This document shows, piece after piece, positions 1-10,548 of a DNA stretch of 64,000 bases. Source of the stretch: Branchinecta lynchi (taxonomy: Eukaryota; Arthropoda; Branchiopoda; Anostraca; Branchinectidae); assembly GCA_023053575.1 (NCBI GenBank), contig JAKZAP010000003.1, forward strand, positions 4,192,561 to 4,256,560, given 5' to 3'. The position numbers were made by a program, and so were the translations under genes. The notes beneath the pieces were generated by a model. It did no database searches and was not told the DNA's origin. It saw only the letters and a list, made by a program, of their open reading frames with translations. Position 1 is the first letter of the stretch. The number at the start of each line of letters is the position of its first letter.

Positions 1-408
1 CCAAAAGGCCAAATGTTTTTTTTCTCACAAACTACCAGACATTGTTAATTTTACATTTTTTCAGCATTGACGTCAAGGCTGTAAACATTATCCAACTGCT
101 GATTTTGTATGGTCTGGCGTTTGGAAAGATCTGAAATAGGATCCTTTGAGGATCTATGTGAAACCCTATACTAATTGGATACTTCGGATATATCTGACGA
201 CGTCATCAGTTCTTGAGCAAGGATGGAGACATAAAGAATTGATTCAAGGTAATGTACCAGTTAATCTTTTTTCCTTTTGACTTTCTCATAAGTTTTGCTT
301 TGAGTGAAATCTTAGACTAGGCCTAGTTGGCGTAGTCGTTACTAGCCAAAATGTGTTGGGAGGACCCAAGTTTTTTTTCACGGACTGTTCGCGAGAAAAA
401 AACGACAG
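1..408. other. No gene seen; possible CRE octamer
   Basis: No coding region or clear repeat is seen before the first family A element. A perfect TGACGTCA palindrome lies at about 68-75, and a second GACGTCA lies near 198-204. These match the CREB/ATF consensus, but chance is a fair explanation. Confidence 0.3.
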
Positions 409-884
409 TTTTTGGGATCCCAAAACGCAAGAGGAGGGATACGTATGATATCGTAAAAGTTGTGCGTCTGTGAGCACGATAACTCTTGAAGGAGTTGAGG
501 TATTTTGTTCAAAGTTGGCGTGAGGACTCTTTGGGTCAAAGTACAGGTCAAGATTGAAGGTGTGCTCTTTAGCCCTATATTTAGGGGTGGGGGGAGGGGT
601 TTTAGATTAACTGACTACACAAAATATTCTTAAAAGCTAATGAGATAGTTGATTTAGGTGTAAGGAGACATGTTGAATCCGAATATGAAAATATTTTTTT
701 TTTTTACAAGTATTTCACCCGGAATCAGCAAATACCGGAGAATTTGTGAAAAATTAAAGTTTAACTGAAGTTGATTGGAGATTCAGCCTAGGGGTAAAGA
801 GATATGCTGAACAAGTGTATGAAAATTTGATTTTTGGGATCCCAAAACGTAAGTGGAGGGATACCTATGACATCGCAAAAGTTG

Positions 885-988
885 TCCGTCTGTCCGTCCG
901 TCTGTCCGTCCGTCTGTCCGTCCGTCTGTCCGTCCGTCTGTCCGTCCGTCTGTCCGTCCGTCCGTCCGTCCGTCCGTCCGTCCGTCTG
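885..988 (+). repeat. TGTC/CGTC microsatellite in family A
   Basis: About 100 bp of alternating CCGT and CTGT tetramers. It opens long Ser-Val-Cys-Pro and Thr-Asp-Gly-Arg frames on the two strands, which are not genes. The same tract sits at the same place in other A copies with very different lengths. Confidence 0.9.
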
Positions 989-1159
989 TAAGCACGATAA
1001 CTCTCGAAGGGAATGAGATATTTTGATGAAACTTGGTGAGAAGGTTCGTTGGGTCGTCGGACCAGTCAAGTTCGTAGATGGGCTTTGTAGCTCTACATTT
1101 AAGGGTGGGGGAGGGGATTGAAATTAAGGGACAAACAAAATATTTTGAAACAGCTAATG

Positions 1160-2130
1160 TGATAGTCGATTATGGGGTAAGAAGACATGCTGAACACGAT
1201 GGTGAAAACCATTTTGTCATCGGACAAGTAGTTCGCCCGGAATCCGGCCAAAACCGGAAAGTTTGTTGAAAGTAAAAGTTTTATTTGAAGTTGATTAGAT
1301 GTTCGATTTAGGGGTAGGAAGACATGCTGAAGACGATGGTGAAAATTATTTTCTCGACGGACAAGTATTTCGTCCGGAATCCGGCCCAAACCGGAAAGTT
1401 TGTTGAAAGTAAAAGTTTTATTTGAAATTGATTAGATGTTCGATTTAGGGGTAGGAAGACATGCTGAAGACGATGGTGAAAACTATTTTCTCGATGGACA
1501 AGTATTTCACCCGGAATCCGGCCCAAACCGGAAAGTTTGTTGAAAGTAAAAGTTTTATTTGAAGTTGAAATGTTCGATTTAGAGGTAGGGAGACATGCTG
1601 AAGACGATGGTGAAAACTATTTTCTCGACGGACAAGTATTTCGACCGGAATCCGGCCCAAACCGGAAAGTTTGTCAAAATTAAAAGTTTAATTTGGAGTT
1701 GATTGGATGTTCGATTTAGGGCAAGAAGACATGCTGAACACTTCTGTGAAAACAAGTTTCTACCCGGACATGTAGTTCGTCCGGAATCCGGCCAAAACCG
1801 GAAAACTGTTGGAAGTCAAAGTTTTATTTCTAGTTGATTAGATAAGCGATTTAGGGGTAAGAAGAGATGCTGAGTCCCTGTGTGACAATCGTATTTATCC
1901 GGACATATAGTTCGACCGGAATCCGGCTGGAATCGGAAAATTTGTTATAAGCTAAATTTCTATTTGAAGTTGGTTAGATGTTCATTACTGGGGAAAGAAG
2001 ATACCCTGATTTCGTCTTTGAGCTTTCTTTTTTCGCCGGACAAGTAGTTCTGGAGTTCGGCCGGAACCGGGAAATTGGCAGAAGTGGCAGGAAGTTTTCG
2101 TCAAAACAGATATGACTTATAGGGGTAAAC
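1160..2130 (+). repeat. Array of ~137-bp units inside family A
   Basis: Each unit reads roughly TTCGATTTAGGGGTAAGAAG, ACATGCTGAACACGATGGTG, AAAACCATTTTCTCGCCGGAC, AAGTAGTTCGCCCGGAATCC, GGCCAAAACCGGAAAG, and an A/T-rich linker ending GTTGATTAGATG. Unit starts are near 1,167, 1,302, 1,439, 1,571 and 1,709. Units drift toward the 3' end, where terminal variants are shared between copies. The array looks like a core minisatellite of the transposon, not satellite DNA. Confidence 0.8.
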
Positions 2131-2539
2131 ACACATGCTGAATCTAAATCTGAACTTGGTTTTCTCAGGTGATTAGCTATTTGGCCTTAATCTGTTTCTG
2201 AATTTTAATTGTAAAAATGTTCAAGGAGTCTGGCGAAGACTGGATCTGGCTAAGACAAGACCCAGTTGTCTGGATCAGATATTGAATTTTTGGGATCCCA
2301 TCGAAACCTTTGGTCTTGTTTCGTTGGACATTTATAGTTCGCCGGGAATCCGTCCAAACATTAGTTTGAAGTAAGAGGTTTATTTGAACTTGATTATTCG
2401 TTCGAAGAAGAAGACCTGCTAAATGCGTATATAACAATCATTTTCCACCCGCACATATAGTTCGCCCAGAATCCGGTTGAAACCGGAAAATCTGTTATAA
2501 GTAAAAGTTTTATCTGAAGTTGATTAACAGGTACGATGT

Positions 2540-2918
2540 CAGGGGCGGATCCAGCCTTCCGTTCTAGGGGGGAAGGCGATTCTTACCGAAAAGAGTGGGG
2601 GTAGTGTCCTTTTTGTCGGCCACAAGGCTGATTTTTTTCGTGTTTTAAATGTCCCTGTCGGTCTCTGATTTAACAAAAATGTGGTTTTCATATATTACAA
2701 TAATGGTAAAAACTGTACTTGATCAACTGACAACTGTTAACAAGAAAAATTCAAGCTCCTGGCTCCACTTGTAAAAAGATTTTAGAGTCTAGTTACAGTA
2801 GTTAGAACATGCGCTAATGCAGACTTCCGTAGGTGCAGTAAAACAAAACAAAAAATTACAGCCCGTCTAGGGGGGGCGATCGCCCCCCTCGCCCCCCCCC
2901 CCTCTGGATCCGCCCCTG
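2540..2918. mobile_element. hAT-type MITE with perfect 8-bp target duplication
   Basis: The 379-bp element has terminal inverted repeats CAGGGGCGGATCCAG and CTGGATCCGCCCCTG. It is flanked by TACGATGT at 2,532-2,539 and again at 2,919-2,926. The 8-bp duplication plus a CAGGGGCGG terminus is the known signature of non-autonomous hAT transposons. No transposase is present. It sits in the outer family A copy and is younger than it. Confidence 0.93.
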
Positions 2919-3383
2919 TACGATGTAGTGGTACAGAGGCATGCTGGTTCGATACATGTGAATTATTTTCTCGCCGGACACAATAGAGGTTCAATATAGG
3001 GGTAATGAAATATGCTTAATTCATGTTTGAGCTTTTTTTAAACAGACAAGTAGTTCCCCCAGAATCCGGCAGAAACCCGAAATTTGGCAGAAGTAAGGCA
3101 ACTGGAAGTTTTGATCAGTTGCGTCCAAGAATATATGACGTATAGGGTCATATACTCTTGACAGGGTATAGTCCCGCGAAATAGAAGATCTTTCGGATGA
3201 GAGTTACTTTGAACGTGTCAACCCCCTAACATCCCGCCCTGGATACGGCCTTGAAGCCGAACAATGACCCTAATTATCTGACGTTATTTTCGGTAAAAAC
3301 TGTGAATCTCAGTAGGGGGTTTTTAAGGATTATATTGCAAGTGTTCGGATTCTGGAAACCAGGTAGCCGCGATTGTCTGTATC

Positions 3384-4276
3384 GGTAGTACTTCTGACAG
3401 ACCAGAAAGATGGAACTACGTTGATGGTCTTTCTCTTATTGAAATATGTGGAAAAGGACAAAGTAGTGAAGCGGCCAATATAATTTCACAGATACAGGCC
3501 GAAGCTTTAAATTCAGACATGGCTGTGAATGAAATGAAGTTTGCAATTCTTACAATTTCTTTCCTGAAAAAGGGCCAATTTTTGAGCCTCCTATTCCAGA
3601 TACTTTGCGTGTAAACCAAATAAAACTCCTCGGTCTAATTATATCAAACGATTTAAAATGGGAACTCCAAACGAAGGAAATGGTAAAGCCGGGACACCTG
3701 GACACTGAACACAAAATAGGGTCCCTGAACAAGATTTGCTCCGTTTTTATGTTTCTTTTACACGTTCGAGGCTAGAATACCTGGTGGATGCTTGGCACTT
3801 TCGCCTTACTGAAGACCAGGCTTATCGGATCGAAAAAATATAGAAACGTGCCCTACTAATTATGTCACGATCCCCCAAAATTCCTTACAATAAGCTCCTT
3901 CAGAAATTTAAACTTGAGTCCCTTGAGTCCCGTAGGTTGAAACTGTGCATGGCTTCCGGTAAGAAAATGCTTGAGCACCCTATCCATAAGTATATACTTC
4001 CGCCACCGTTCAATACTGCTCGCGAACGACCTGTAAGAGCGGCCTCAGTGGTGATCCCAAAACTCCAACACGTAAAATGTGACCATTTACGGCATGGAAA
4101 GACCTTTTTACCGTCTTTCGTTACAATTTTTAACCTTATTTAGTGTTTACTTTTATATATGACGTTGACATATTTATATACGAGTGTCTACATGTATATA
4201 TGATGATTTCGACAAATTTCGATTTCACCATGATAGTTTGAAAAGAATAAAGGCGATATCTATCTATCTATCTATC
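3384..4276 (+). pseudogene. Decayed CR1/jockey-like reverse transcriptase, C-terminal part
   Basis: Broken frames of a non-LTR reverse transcriptase can be followed. Around 3,410-3,540 is NYVDGLSLIEICGKG with a downstream helix-rich stretch; VDG stands where the catalytic Y/F-x-DD motif is expected. After a frame change, LLGLIISNDLKW (about 3,628) is the usual post-catalytic segment, then TRSRLEYLVDAWH (about 3,763) and an in-frame stop before KRALLIMSRSPKIPYN (about 3,850). It ends in AATAAAGG and a TCTA microsatellite. Frameshifts and a stop show it is dead. The family is judged from motif spacing only. Confidence 0.75.
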
Positions 4277-4277
4277 T
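4256..4277 (+). repeat. (TCTA)n tail
   Basis: Five to six TCTA repeats directly follow an AATAAA-like signal at the end of the RT fragment. This is the usual place for the short tandem tail of CR1/L2-type non-LTR elements. Confidence 0.7.
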
Positions 4278-4335
4278 ACTTCATTCGTTAATTATCCAGA
4301 GTTATTCCTGTTTGGAATCCCATCGAAATCTTTGG

Positions 4336-4660
4336 TCTGTTGATGACGATGATGATTAATCGGAGCATTCCCCATCAGTGGGACCAGGAATAAATAGGGA
4401 GAGAATTGGAAACTCGCATACGACTTTGATTTACCGGGAGTGATGCTTCGCTGAAACTAGCACGCGGCTCTGAAAATGTGTGGTGAAAATGGGGAACTGT
4501 ATTCAGTATGATTCCGGTCATTTCTGGTCTATTCTTATTTGTTCTTAGTTTGATTCGCGAGAATGCGAGGAGCGAGTCCGCGGTAGAAACAAAAACGCGG
4601 ATACTCCTCTGTGCGAGTCCCCTGGGAACGGCGCAAAGACGCCTGTGAAGGAATTCCTTT
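4336..4660 (-). mobile_element. Relic related to the 57.7-kb TA-type MITE
   Basis: The segment starting TGATGACGATGATGATTAAT and containing CGGAGCATTCCC matches, inverted, the interior of the element at 57,724-58,139. It also ends in GGGAACGGCG..GACGCCT, like that element's terminus. Similarity is imperfect and no target duplication was found. A short frame from 4,645 crosses its edge and is not supported as a gene. Confidence 0.5.
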
Positions 4661-4804
4661 TCTTTGCATTGTATAGGGATCTTATTGTGCCTTTTGGGAC
4701 CTCTTCGTTATTAGATAGAATCTCTAGTTTTCTAAGACGTTGGCAAGGATTAGACACTGTATATTTTCTTCTAAAGCCGGAAGTTTCTAATTACAGCTGT
4801 CAGG

Positions 4805-4973
4805 GATTTAACATTATTTCAGTGAGGGACGGTGGGAGGGGGGGGGGGGGGGGGGGGGGGGTGCTGGCCTCCGAGCTGATACAACTGGGAATTAATACAA
4901 CTCCCGTAAGACAGAAATATTATGTCCCGATTTATCCTGCCGCAAGTGCATATGAGGTCGTAGCTCTTGTTCT
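4805..4973 (+). mobile_element. Family B 3'-end fragment with 24-G run
   Basis: It ends in AAGTGCATATGAGGTCGTAGCTCTTGTT-like sequence at 4,946-4,973, the family B 3' terminus. A pure run of 24 G at 4,838-4,861 sits where B units carry G-rich tracts. Only the last part of the element is kept. Confidence 0.65.
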
Positions 4974-5066
4974 AACTTGAGCTTGAAAAGAACTCTTCTC
5001 AAGAATGGCCGAAATATCGCTGGAATTAAACTCAGTGGACATATCCGAATACCGCAGTCTACCAGA

Positions 5067-6269
5067 AACAAGACCGAAGGTTTCGATGGAATCCCAAAAT
5101 ATTTGATTCAAAGGTCATGTCTTCGCCATTCAGTCTTCGTCAGATTCCTTGAATATTTTAACTGTTAAAATAAAGTTTAAAAGCGGATTCAGCATGTCTC
5201 CTTGCCCCGATACTGAATCTCTAAAAGATCTCAGAAACAACTTTGAGCTGAAACCAAATTTCCAGTTTCAGCCGAATTCGTGACAAACCATATGTCTAGC
5301 AAGAAAACTAAGTTCAGATATGGATTCAGCGGACCTCCTCGCCCCCTCAATGAATATCTTATTAGCTTATAAAACATACATGTTTTACCGTAAATTCGAA
5401 ACCCCTCCTGTGCCTCTAAAGATAGGACTAAAGGAAGGACTACGAACGTGACCTGTACTTTTACCAGTGAATCCTCATTGAACAACATCTTTGCTTGAAG
5501 AACATATTTCCTCGTTTGAACATTATATATCAACCCCTTCGACCTTCGATTACATTAGATCTATACTTTTTGAGCCCAAGCTGGCTTTAAAACATCTATT
5601 CAAACAATGTTTACAACAATGTTTACAATGTTCAAAACATTGTTTGAATAAATGTTAGGATATATCAGCCACGATTCTTTATCAGCGATATTTCGGCCCT
5701 TCTTGGCAAGGGTCCTCGTCAGGCTGTCAATCTTCTGGGTCAACGTCGGGGAAGGAAACAAACCTGTAATAAATAATTGAAGCTTCTACCGACTATAAAT
5801 ATTTTATTAGGGCAAATTACTTTCAAATACCACAGCCCGACGCGGACCCTTGCCAAGAAGGGCCGAAATATCGCTGATGAAGAATCGTAGCTGACGTATA
5901 TCCGGTGTAAACATTGTTTGAATATACACTAGATCTCTCTGACGTCCATAGAATAAACAAATGAATGTCGTCATCCACGCGCGCAGAGCTGTGCATTGGT
6001 TTGGGAATAAAGGGATAGGCACTGCTATAGCCGAAAATGTGTCGAAACATTTTGTGCCCGGTTTTTGCCCTTTATTTGAAGCCCCTTCTCCCGCCCCTAA
6101 ATGTAGGGCTACAGAGCCCGTCTACGAACTTGACCTTACCCTTGACCCAAAGAATCCTCACAATAAGTTTCATCAAAATATCTCATTCCCTTCGAGTTTT
6201 ATCGTGCTCACAGACAGACGGACAACTTTTGCGATGTATCCCTCCGCTTACGTTTTGGGATCCCAAAAA
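5067..6269 (-). mobile_element. Family A element, reverse orientation, interrupted
   Basis: The 3' terminus is AACAAGACCGAAGGTTTCG at 5,067, and the 5' palindrome ends at 6,269 (TTTTGGGATCCCAAAAA). Its microsatellite has shrunk to a few ACGG/ACAG tetramers (about 6,210-6,225). A family C foldback sequence (about 5,566-5,935) is inserted. Short frames here read repeat units. Confidence 0.8.
5566..5935. mobile_element. Foldback element, family C, copy with long spacer
   Basis: The left arm contains GATATTTCGGCCCTTCTTGG at about 5,689 and the right arm contains the inverse, CCAAGAAGGGCCGAAATATC, at about 5,853. Outer ends are AAACAATGTTTACAA and its inverse. A spacer of about 130 bp (GGAAGGAAACAAACC..GAAGCTTCTACCGACTATAAA) separates the arms; the same spacer start occurs near 31,390. 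No transposase is present. Confidence 0.75.
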
Positions 6270-6307
6270 TTCATATGAGATTTCGGATCTTGCCAAAGCC
6301 ATTGTCC

Positions 6308-7364
6308 TTTTTTGGGATACCAAAACGTAAGTGGACGGGTACCTATGACATCGCAAAAGTTGTCCGTCCGTCAGTATGTCAGCACGATAACTCCCGAAGG
6401 GAATGAGATATTTTGATGAAACTTGGTGTAAGGACTCATGAGTCAAGGGAAAGGTCGAGTTCGTAGATGGGCCCGATAGCTGAATATTTAGGGGAGGGGA
6501 GGGCTTTCAAATTAAGGGGCGAAACAAATATTTTTTAAAAGCTAATGAGATAGTTTATTACGGGGTAAGACGACATGCTGAACACGAATATGAAAACCAT
6601 TTTCTCGCCGGACAAGTAGTTCACCCGGAATCCGGTTAAAACCGAAAAGTTTGTTAAAAGTAAAAGTTTTATCTGAAGTTGATTAGATATCCGATTTAGG
6701 GTAAGGAGACATGCTGAATCTGAATATGAACATGATTTTCTCGTGGGACAAGTAGATCGGCCGGAATCCGGCCAAAACCGGAAAGTTTGTCAAAAATAAA
6801 AGATTAATCTGAAGTTGATTAGAGGTTCGATTTAAGGATCGTGAAACATGCTGAATCCGAATATGAAAATTATTTTTGTCGCGGGACAAGTAGATCGCCC
6901 GGAATCCGGCCATAACCGGAAAATCTGTTAAAACTAAAAGTTTCATATGAATTTCATTATGTGTTCGATTTACGGGTAAGAAGGCATGCTGAATTTGTGT
7001 ATGACACTCATTTTATGCCAGGAAACATTTCACCACGAATCCTGCTGAAATCGGAAAATAAGTTTTATGTGAAGTTGATTATGGAGATATGGATGGTATG
7101 GAGATACGCTGAATCTGTTTTTGAACTTCAGTTTTTTGGCAAGACAAGTAGTTCGCCCGGAATCCGGCTGAAATCGGAAATTTGGCTGAAGTAAGGCAGG
7201 AACTTTCGTCAAAGTAGAAATGACGCAGGCTATAGGGGTAAACTCACATGCTGAATCCATATTTGAACTTCGTCTTCTCTGATGATTACCACTGGACCGC
7301 CGCAAGATCCGATTGTCTGTAAATATTAAATTCTTGGGATCCCATCGAAACCTTTGGTCTTGTT
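6308..7364 (+). mobile_element. Family A element
   Basis: It starts TTTTTTGGGATACCAAAACG (one base off the palindrome) and ends ATCGAAACCTTTGGTCTTGTT at 7,364. Its microsatellite is only three or four tetramers long (about 6,360-6,372). Five or so core units follow. No protein is encoded. Confidence 0.85.
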
Positions 7365-7679
7365 TCTGTAGCTGCAGTCTGGATTAGCTAAAAAGTTGAG
7401 CTGTCGTAGTAAACTGCCGATCACAGACCCAGCCTGTACCAGGAATGTTCCCAAATACGCTGTCCGCATTATGCCAGCTGGTGGAAACCCTATTTGTTCT
7501 TTTGTGATCCTTAGAAATGTCCTAAGATATTTCGGAACGACTCACAACGAGCGCTAGGCCATCCGGTTCTGGCGAACACAAGAACGGGCATTGTAGCATG
7601 CCAGTTCTTTTTGCGGTAATGAGGGGAGAAAAAGAGAATCTGAGCTAATAGCTTAAGCGCGGTCTTGAGAAGTGTTTAA

Positions 7680-7788
7680 AGGGTGACAGATCCGAAGAAA
7701 ATATTTGTGAGGAATTGTGGACGTCACTTCTTTATGTAGATATGAATTATGTACATCGTCGAAGAAGCGCCCTCAACAAAAGAGGTTC
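7680..7788 (+). pseudogene. LINE-2 family fragment, left of the family A insertion
   Basis: ACATCGTC, GAAGAAGCGCCCTC and the run before the A insertion align with the inverse of 46,785-46,830, inside LINE-2 ORF2 near its C-terminus. The fragment continues on the far side of the family A element at 9,201. Similarity fades upstream of about 7,700, so the left limit is approximate. Confidence 0.6.
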
Positions 7789-9200
7789 TTTTTGGGATCC
7801 CAAAACGTAAGTCGAGGGATACCTATGACATCGCAAAAGTTGTCCGTCCGTCCGTCTGTCCGTCCGTCCGTCCGTCTGTAAGCACGATAACTCTAGAAGG
7901 GAATGAAATATTTTGATGAAACTTGGTGTGAGGATTGTTTAGGTCAAGGGTAAGCTCGAGTTCGTAGATGGGCTGTGTAGCCCTATATTTTGGCGTGGAG
8001 GAGGGGGTTCATAAATATTCTTTGAGCCCAAGCTGACTTTGAAACATTTATTCAAACAATGTTTACAACGGATACGTCAGCTATGATTTTTCATCAGCGA
8101 TATTTTGGCCCTTCTTGGCAAGGGTCCTCGTCAGGCTGTCAATCCTCTAGAAGATTGACAGCCTGACGAGGACCCTTGCTAAGAAGGGCCGAAATATCGC
8201 TGATGAAAAATCATAGCTAACGTATCCGTTGTAAACATTGTTTGAATAAATGGAGGGGGTTCAAATTAAGGGACAAACAAAATATTTTTAAACAGCTAAT
8301 GTGATAGTCGATTATGGGGTAAGAAGACATGCTGAGCACGATGGTGAAAATCATTTTCTCGCCGGACAAGTAGTTTCGGCAAAAACCGGAAAGTTCGTGA
8401 AAAGTAAAAGTTTCATTTGATGTTGATTAAATGTTTGATTTAGGGTAAGAAGACATGCTGAGAAAGATGGTGAAAAACATTTTCTCTCTGGACGAGTTGT
8501 TCGTCCGGAATCCGGCAAGAACCGGAAAGTTGGCTAAAAGTAAAAGTTTCATTTGAAGTTGATTAAATGTTTGATTTAGGGGTAAGAAGAAATGCTGAGC
8601 ATGATAGTGAAAACTATTTTCTCGCCGGACAAGCAGTTCGTGAAAGTTGGTTCAAAGTAACAGTTTCATTTGAAGTTGATTAAATGTTTGATGTATGGGT
8701 AAGAAGACATGCTGAACCTGATGGTGAAAACTATTTTCTCGCCGGACAACTAGTTCACCTGTAATCCGGCCAAAACCGGAAAATATGTTAAAAGCAAAAG
8801 CTTTATCTGAAGTTGATTAGATGATAGATTTAGGGGTAAGAAGAGACGATGAGTCTGTTGCCATGGCCTTTTAAGTCAAAGTTTTATTCAAAGTTGATTA
8901 GATTTTCTTAATAGGGAAAAGGAGATACGCCGGTTTCGTTTCTGAATTTTCTTTTTTTGCTGGACTAGTAGTTCGCTGGGAATTCGGGCGAAACCGCAAA
9001 TTTTGGCAGTATAGTAAAGCAGGAAGTTTCGGTCAGTATCGTCAAAATAGATATGGCTTATAGAGGTATAGATAGCTAGGTAGGCTAGATAGAATATCTG
9101 AACTCGGTTTTCTCTGATGATTAGCCTGGCAAAGACAAGACCCAACTGTTTGGATAAAATCTTAGATTTTTGGGATCCCATCGACACCTTTGGTCTTGTT
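7789..9200 (+). mobile_element. Family A element inserted in a LINE-2 fragment
   Basis: It runs from TTTTTGGGATCCCAAAACG to GGTCTTGTT (end at 9,200). Left flank 'gaagcgccctcaacaaaagaggttc' and right flank 'taattcgattttttt' join to match LINE-2 at about 46,765-46,815 inverted. The uninterrupted site has six T where this copy has T5 on the left and one T beyond CTTGTT on the right, so no flanking sequence was duplicated. A family C foldback (8,043-8,252) is nested inside it. Confidence 0.88.
8043..8252. mobile_element. Foldback element, family C, near-perfect palindrome
   Basis: Two arms of about 100 bp are almost exact inverses. The left is CATTTATTCAAACAATG..GTCAGGCTGTCAATC, and the right is GATTGACAGCCTGAC..CATTGTTTGAATAAATG. 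Only about 8 bases (CTCTAGA) lie between them. This is the most intact copy; relics lie at 4,990-5,050, 5,566-5,935, 17,790-17,850, 19,505-19,602, 24,785-24,930 and 31,295-31,455. No open frame is present. The mobilising enzyme is unknown. Confidence 0.88.
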
Positions 9201-9605
9201 TAATTCGATTTTTTTCGCCGACTATTGCGAATCTACTACCGTCAGATATCAGGAATTAGAATAGCCTACCTTATTTCATTCAAGCGAGCAGCGAATAGTC
9301 ATTACAGCTTGTTTAGTGTTATCTTTTTTTAACCCCCCCCCCCCCGTTTTTCTGTTGTTTTCTTCCTTTCTCATTCCTTGTTTCCCTTATTTTTCTCTCT
9401 TTTTTATTTAAAGTTGCAAGCATAGGTTATATTTTTCTTCTCCTCTCTTTTTCTTTACATACATTATTAAGTTGACTCTGTTTGTTGTTTAATTAATATC
9501 GGTTATTTTCCTGCCTTAGCCAAGCACTCCTTTTGTGCTTTCCTGGCAGGAATGTTAATTGTGTATTTTTTTTGTCTTTATATAATAATAAACGTATTTA
9601 AAGCC
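9201..9605 (+). pseudogene. LINE-2 family 3' end, 5'-truncated copy
   Basis: From TAATTCGATTTTTTTCGCCG onward the sequence follows the inverse of LINE-2 from about 46,770 down to 46,370. It covers the last ORF2 codons (CATTCAAGCGAGCAGCGAA), the C/T-rich 3' UTR and a hairpin CCTGCC..GCACT..GTGC..GGCAGG. Point changes and a poly-C stretch (about 9,333-9,345) show decay. Confidence 0.8.
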
Positions 9606-9847
9606 TTAGGGCCATATACAAATATCTGAATATAAAACTTCATAATAAATACTGTTATCACACTACATAAACTAAACTGCACTCGCCCGATCAACTTTTA
9701 TTTTAACACTATTCAGTACGAATCTACATACTGCACTAATTGCACCTGGAGATGTGCTCTTCGTGATATCCGGAAACTGTATCTCCCTATCCCCCCAGCA
9801 AGATTCCCTTAAACTCGAGAGCTCGCGACAACGTGCAACCAACCAAG

Positions 9848-9995
9848 CAACCCTTATTTCATTTAAGTGAGCAGCGAAAGGTCATTACAGGAAAATTGCT
9901 TAGTGTTATCCTCCTTTAGACCCCCCTGCTTTTCTTTTGTTTTCTTTCTTTCTCGTTCCTTGTTTCCTATGGTCCAATGAAACTGAAAAACTGAA
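9848..9995 (+). pseudogene. Second LINE-2 3'-end copy, internally deleted
   Basis: It matches the end of LINE-2 ORF2 and the start of its 3' UTR (GTGAGCAGCGAAAGGTCATT..CTTTAGACCC). It then jumps to the element's last bases, GGTCCAATGAAACTGAAAAAC, skipping about 250 bp. The deletion confirms where the LINE-2 3' end lies. Confidence 0.75.
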
Positions 9996-10510
9996 GGTAG
10001 ATTGGGACAACACGCTGCTGGCATGCATTAGAGTGAAAACCAAGAGATGCGCGACATTGATTGTCAGTGCACAGGGTCCCGTGACTCCTCGCATCGCAAA
10101 CAAATCATCCGATTCAGTTCAGTTTATTTATAGCCCGTTAGAAAACAATTGAGGGCGTGTAGCCCTAGTGAGGGAGTACAAAAAAGACAATTTATTTATT
10201 TATTTAATTTTGACTACGGCTTCTAGAGCCATTATACATACAACACTTCAAAACAACAACAAAATACATTCTAAGATTGCGAGCCTTCTACGCCGCACGC
10301 GTAAAGTTCGCGGTTCCAAACAGGCAACGTCAGTCTCAAATGGGGACTCGAAAGAATCACGAGCATGGGGTTTCGAGAGCAAAGAATTTGGGTCTGGAGA
10401 GAAAAGATAGCCTGACGCCGAAGTTCCCCGAAAGAAGGAAGGCCCTCACCCACAAACATGCCAGACGCACTACAGTTCCATGCAAGTCCGTGTAGCCACC
10501 GGAACGAGTT

Positions 10511-10545
10511 GTTATATAAAACCGAAATTTGTCAGACACTTAACT
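10511..10545 (+). promoter_or_regulatory. Possible TATA-type core promoter
   Basis: TATATAAAA starts at 10,513, just upstream of the 141-bp repeat block and 1.4 kb before the first coding exon. A TATA-like TATATAA also lies at about 11,673. Either could serve the host gene. The call rests on motif and position only. Confidence 0.25.
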
Positions 10546-10548
10546 CTC

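Larger units (their letters stand above)
831..2320 (+). mobile_element. Family A element, inner full-length copy
   Basis: A complete family A copy runs from TTTTTGGGATCCC at 831 to GGTCTTGTT at 2,320. Order: 5' palindrome, CGCAAAAGTTGTCC, TGTC/CGTC microsatellite, GATGAAACTTGG module (about 1,024), then an array of about 137-bp units, then the 3' terminus. It interrupts a unit of an older A copy: 'gtatgaaaatttga' on the left and 'tcgttggacatttatagttcg' on the right read as one unit once it is removed. That fixes both ends to within a couple of T residues. No transposase is encoded, so it is non-autonomous. Confidence 0.85.
409..4339 (+). mobile_element. Family A element, outer copy, multiply interrupted
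   Basis: The 5' end is a T-run plus GGGATCCCAAAACGC at 409-427, followed by degenerate family A sequence to 830. The same unit resumes at 2,321 (GGACATTTATAGTTCGCC) and runs to about 3,150. A family A 3' terminus (GGAATCCCATCGAAATC..GTCTGTT) appears at 4,315-4,340. Three insertions split it: a younger family A copy (831-2,320), a hAT-type MITE (2,540-2,918) and a reverse-transcriptase fragment ending in a (TCTA)n tail. It carries no protein gene of its own. The end near 4,339 is degenerate, so attaching it to this copy is inference. Confidence 0.65.

Noticed and set aside
831..2320. Family A as a classical CTRR-type Helitron
   Set aside because: The 3' end is CTTGTT and not CTRRT, and insertion is at T-rich sites and not A|T; a Helentron-like type fits better.
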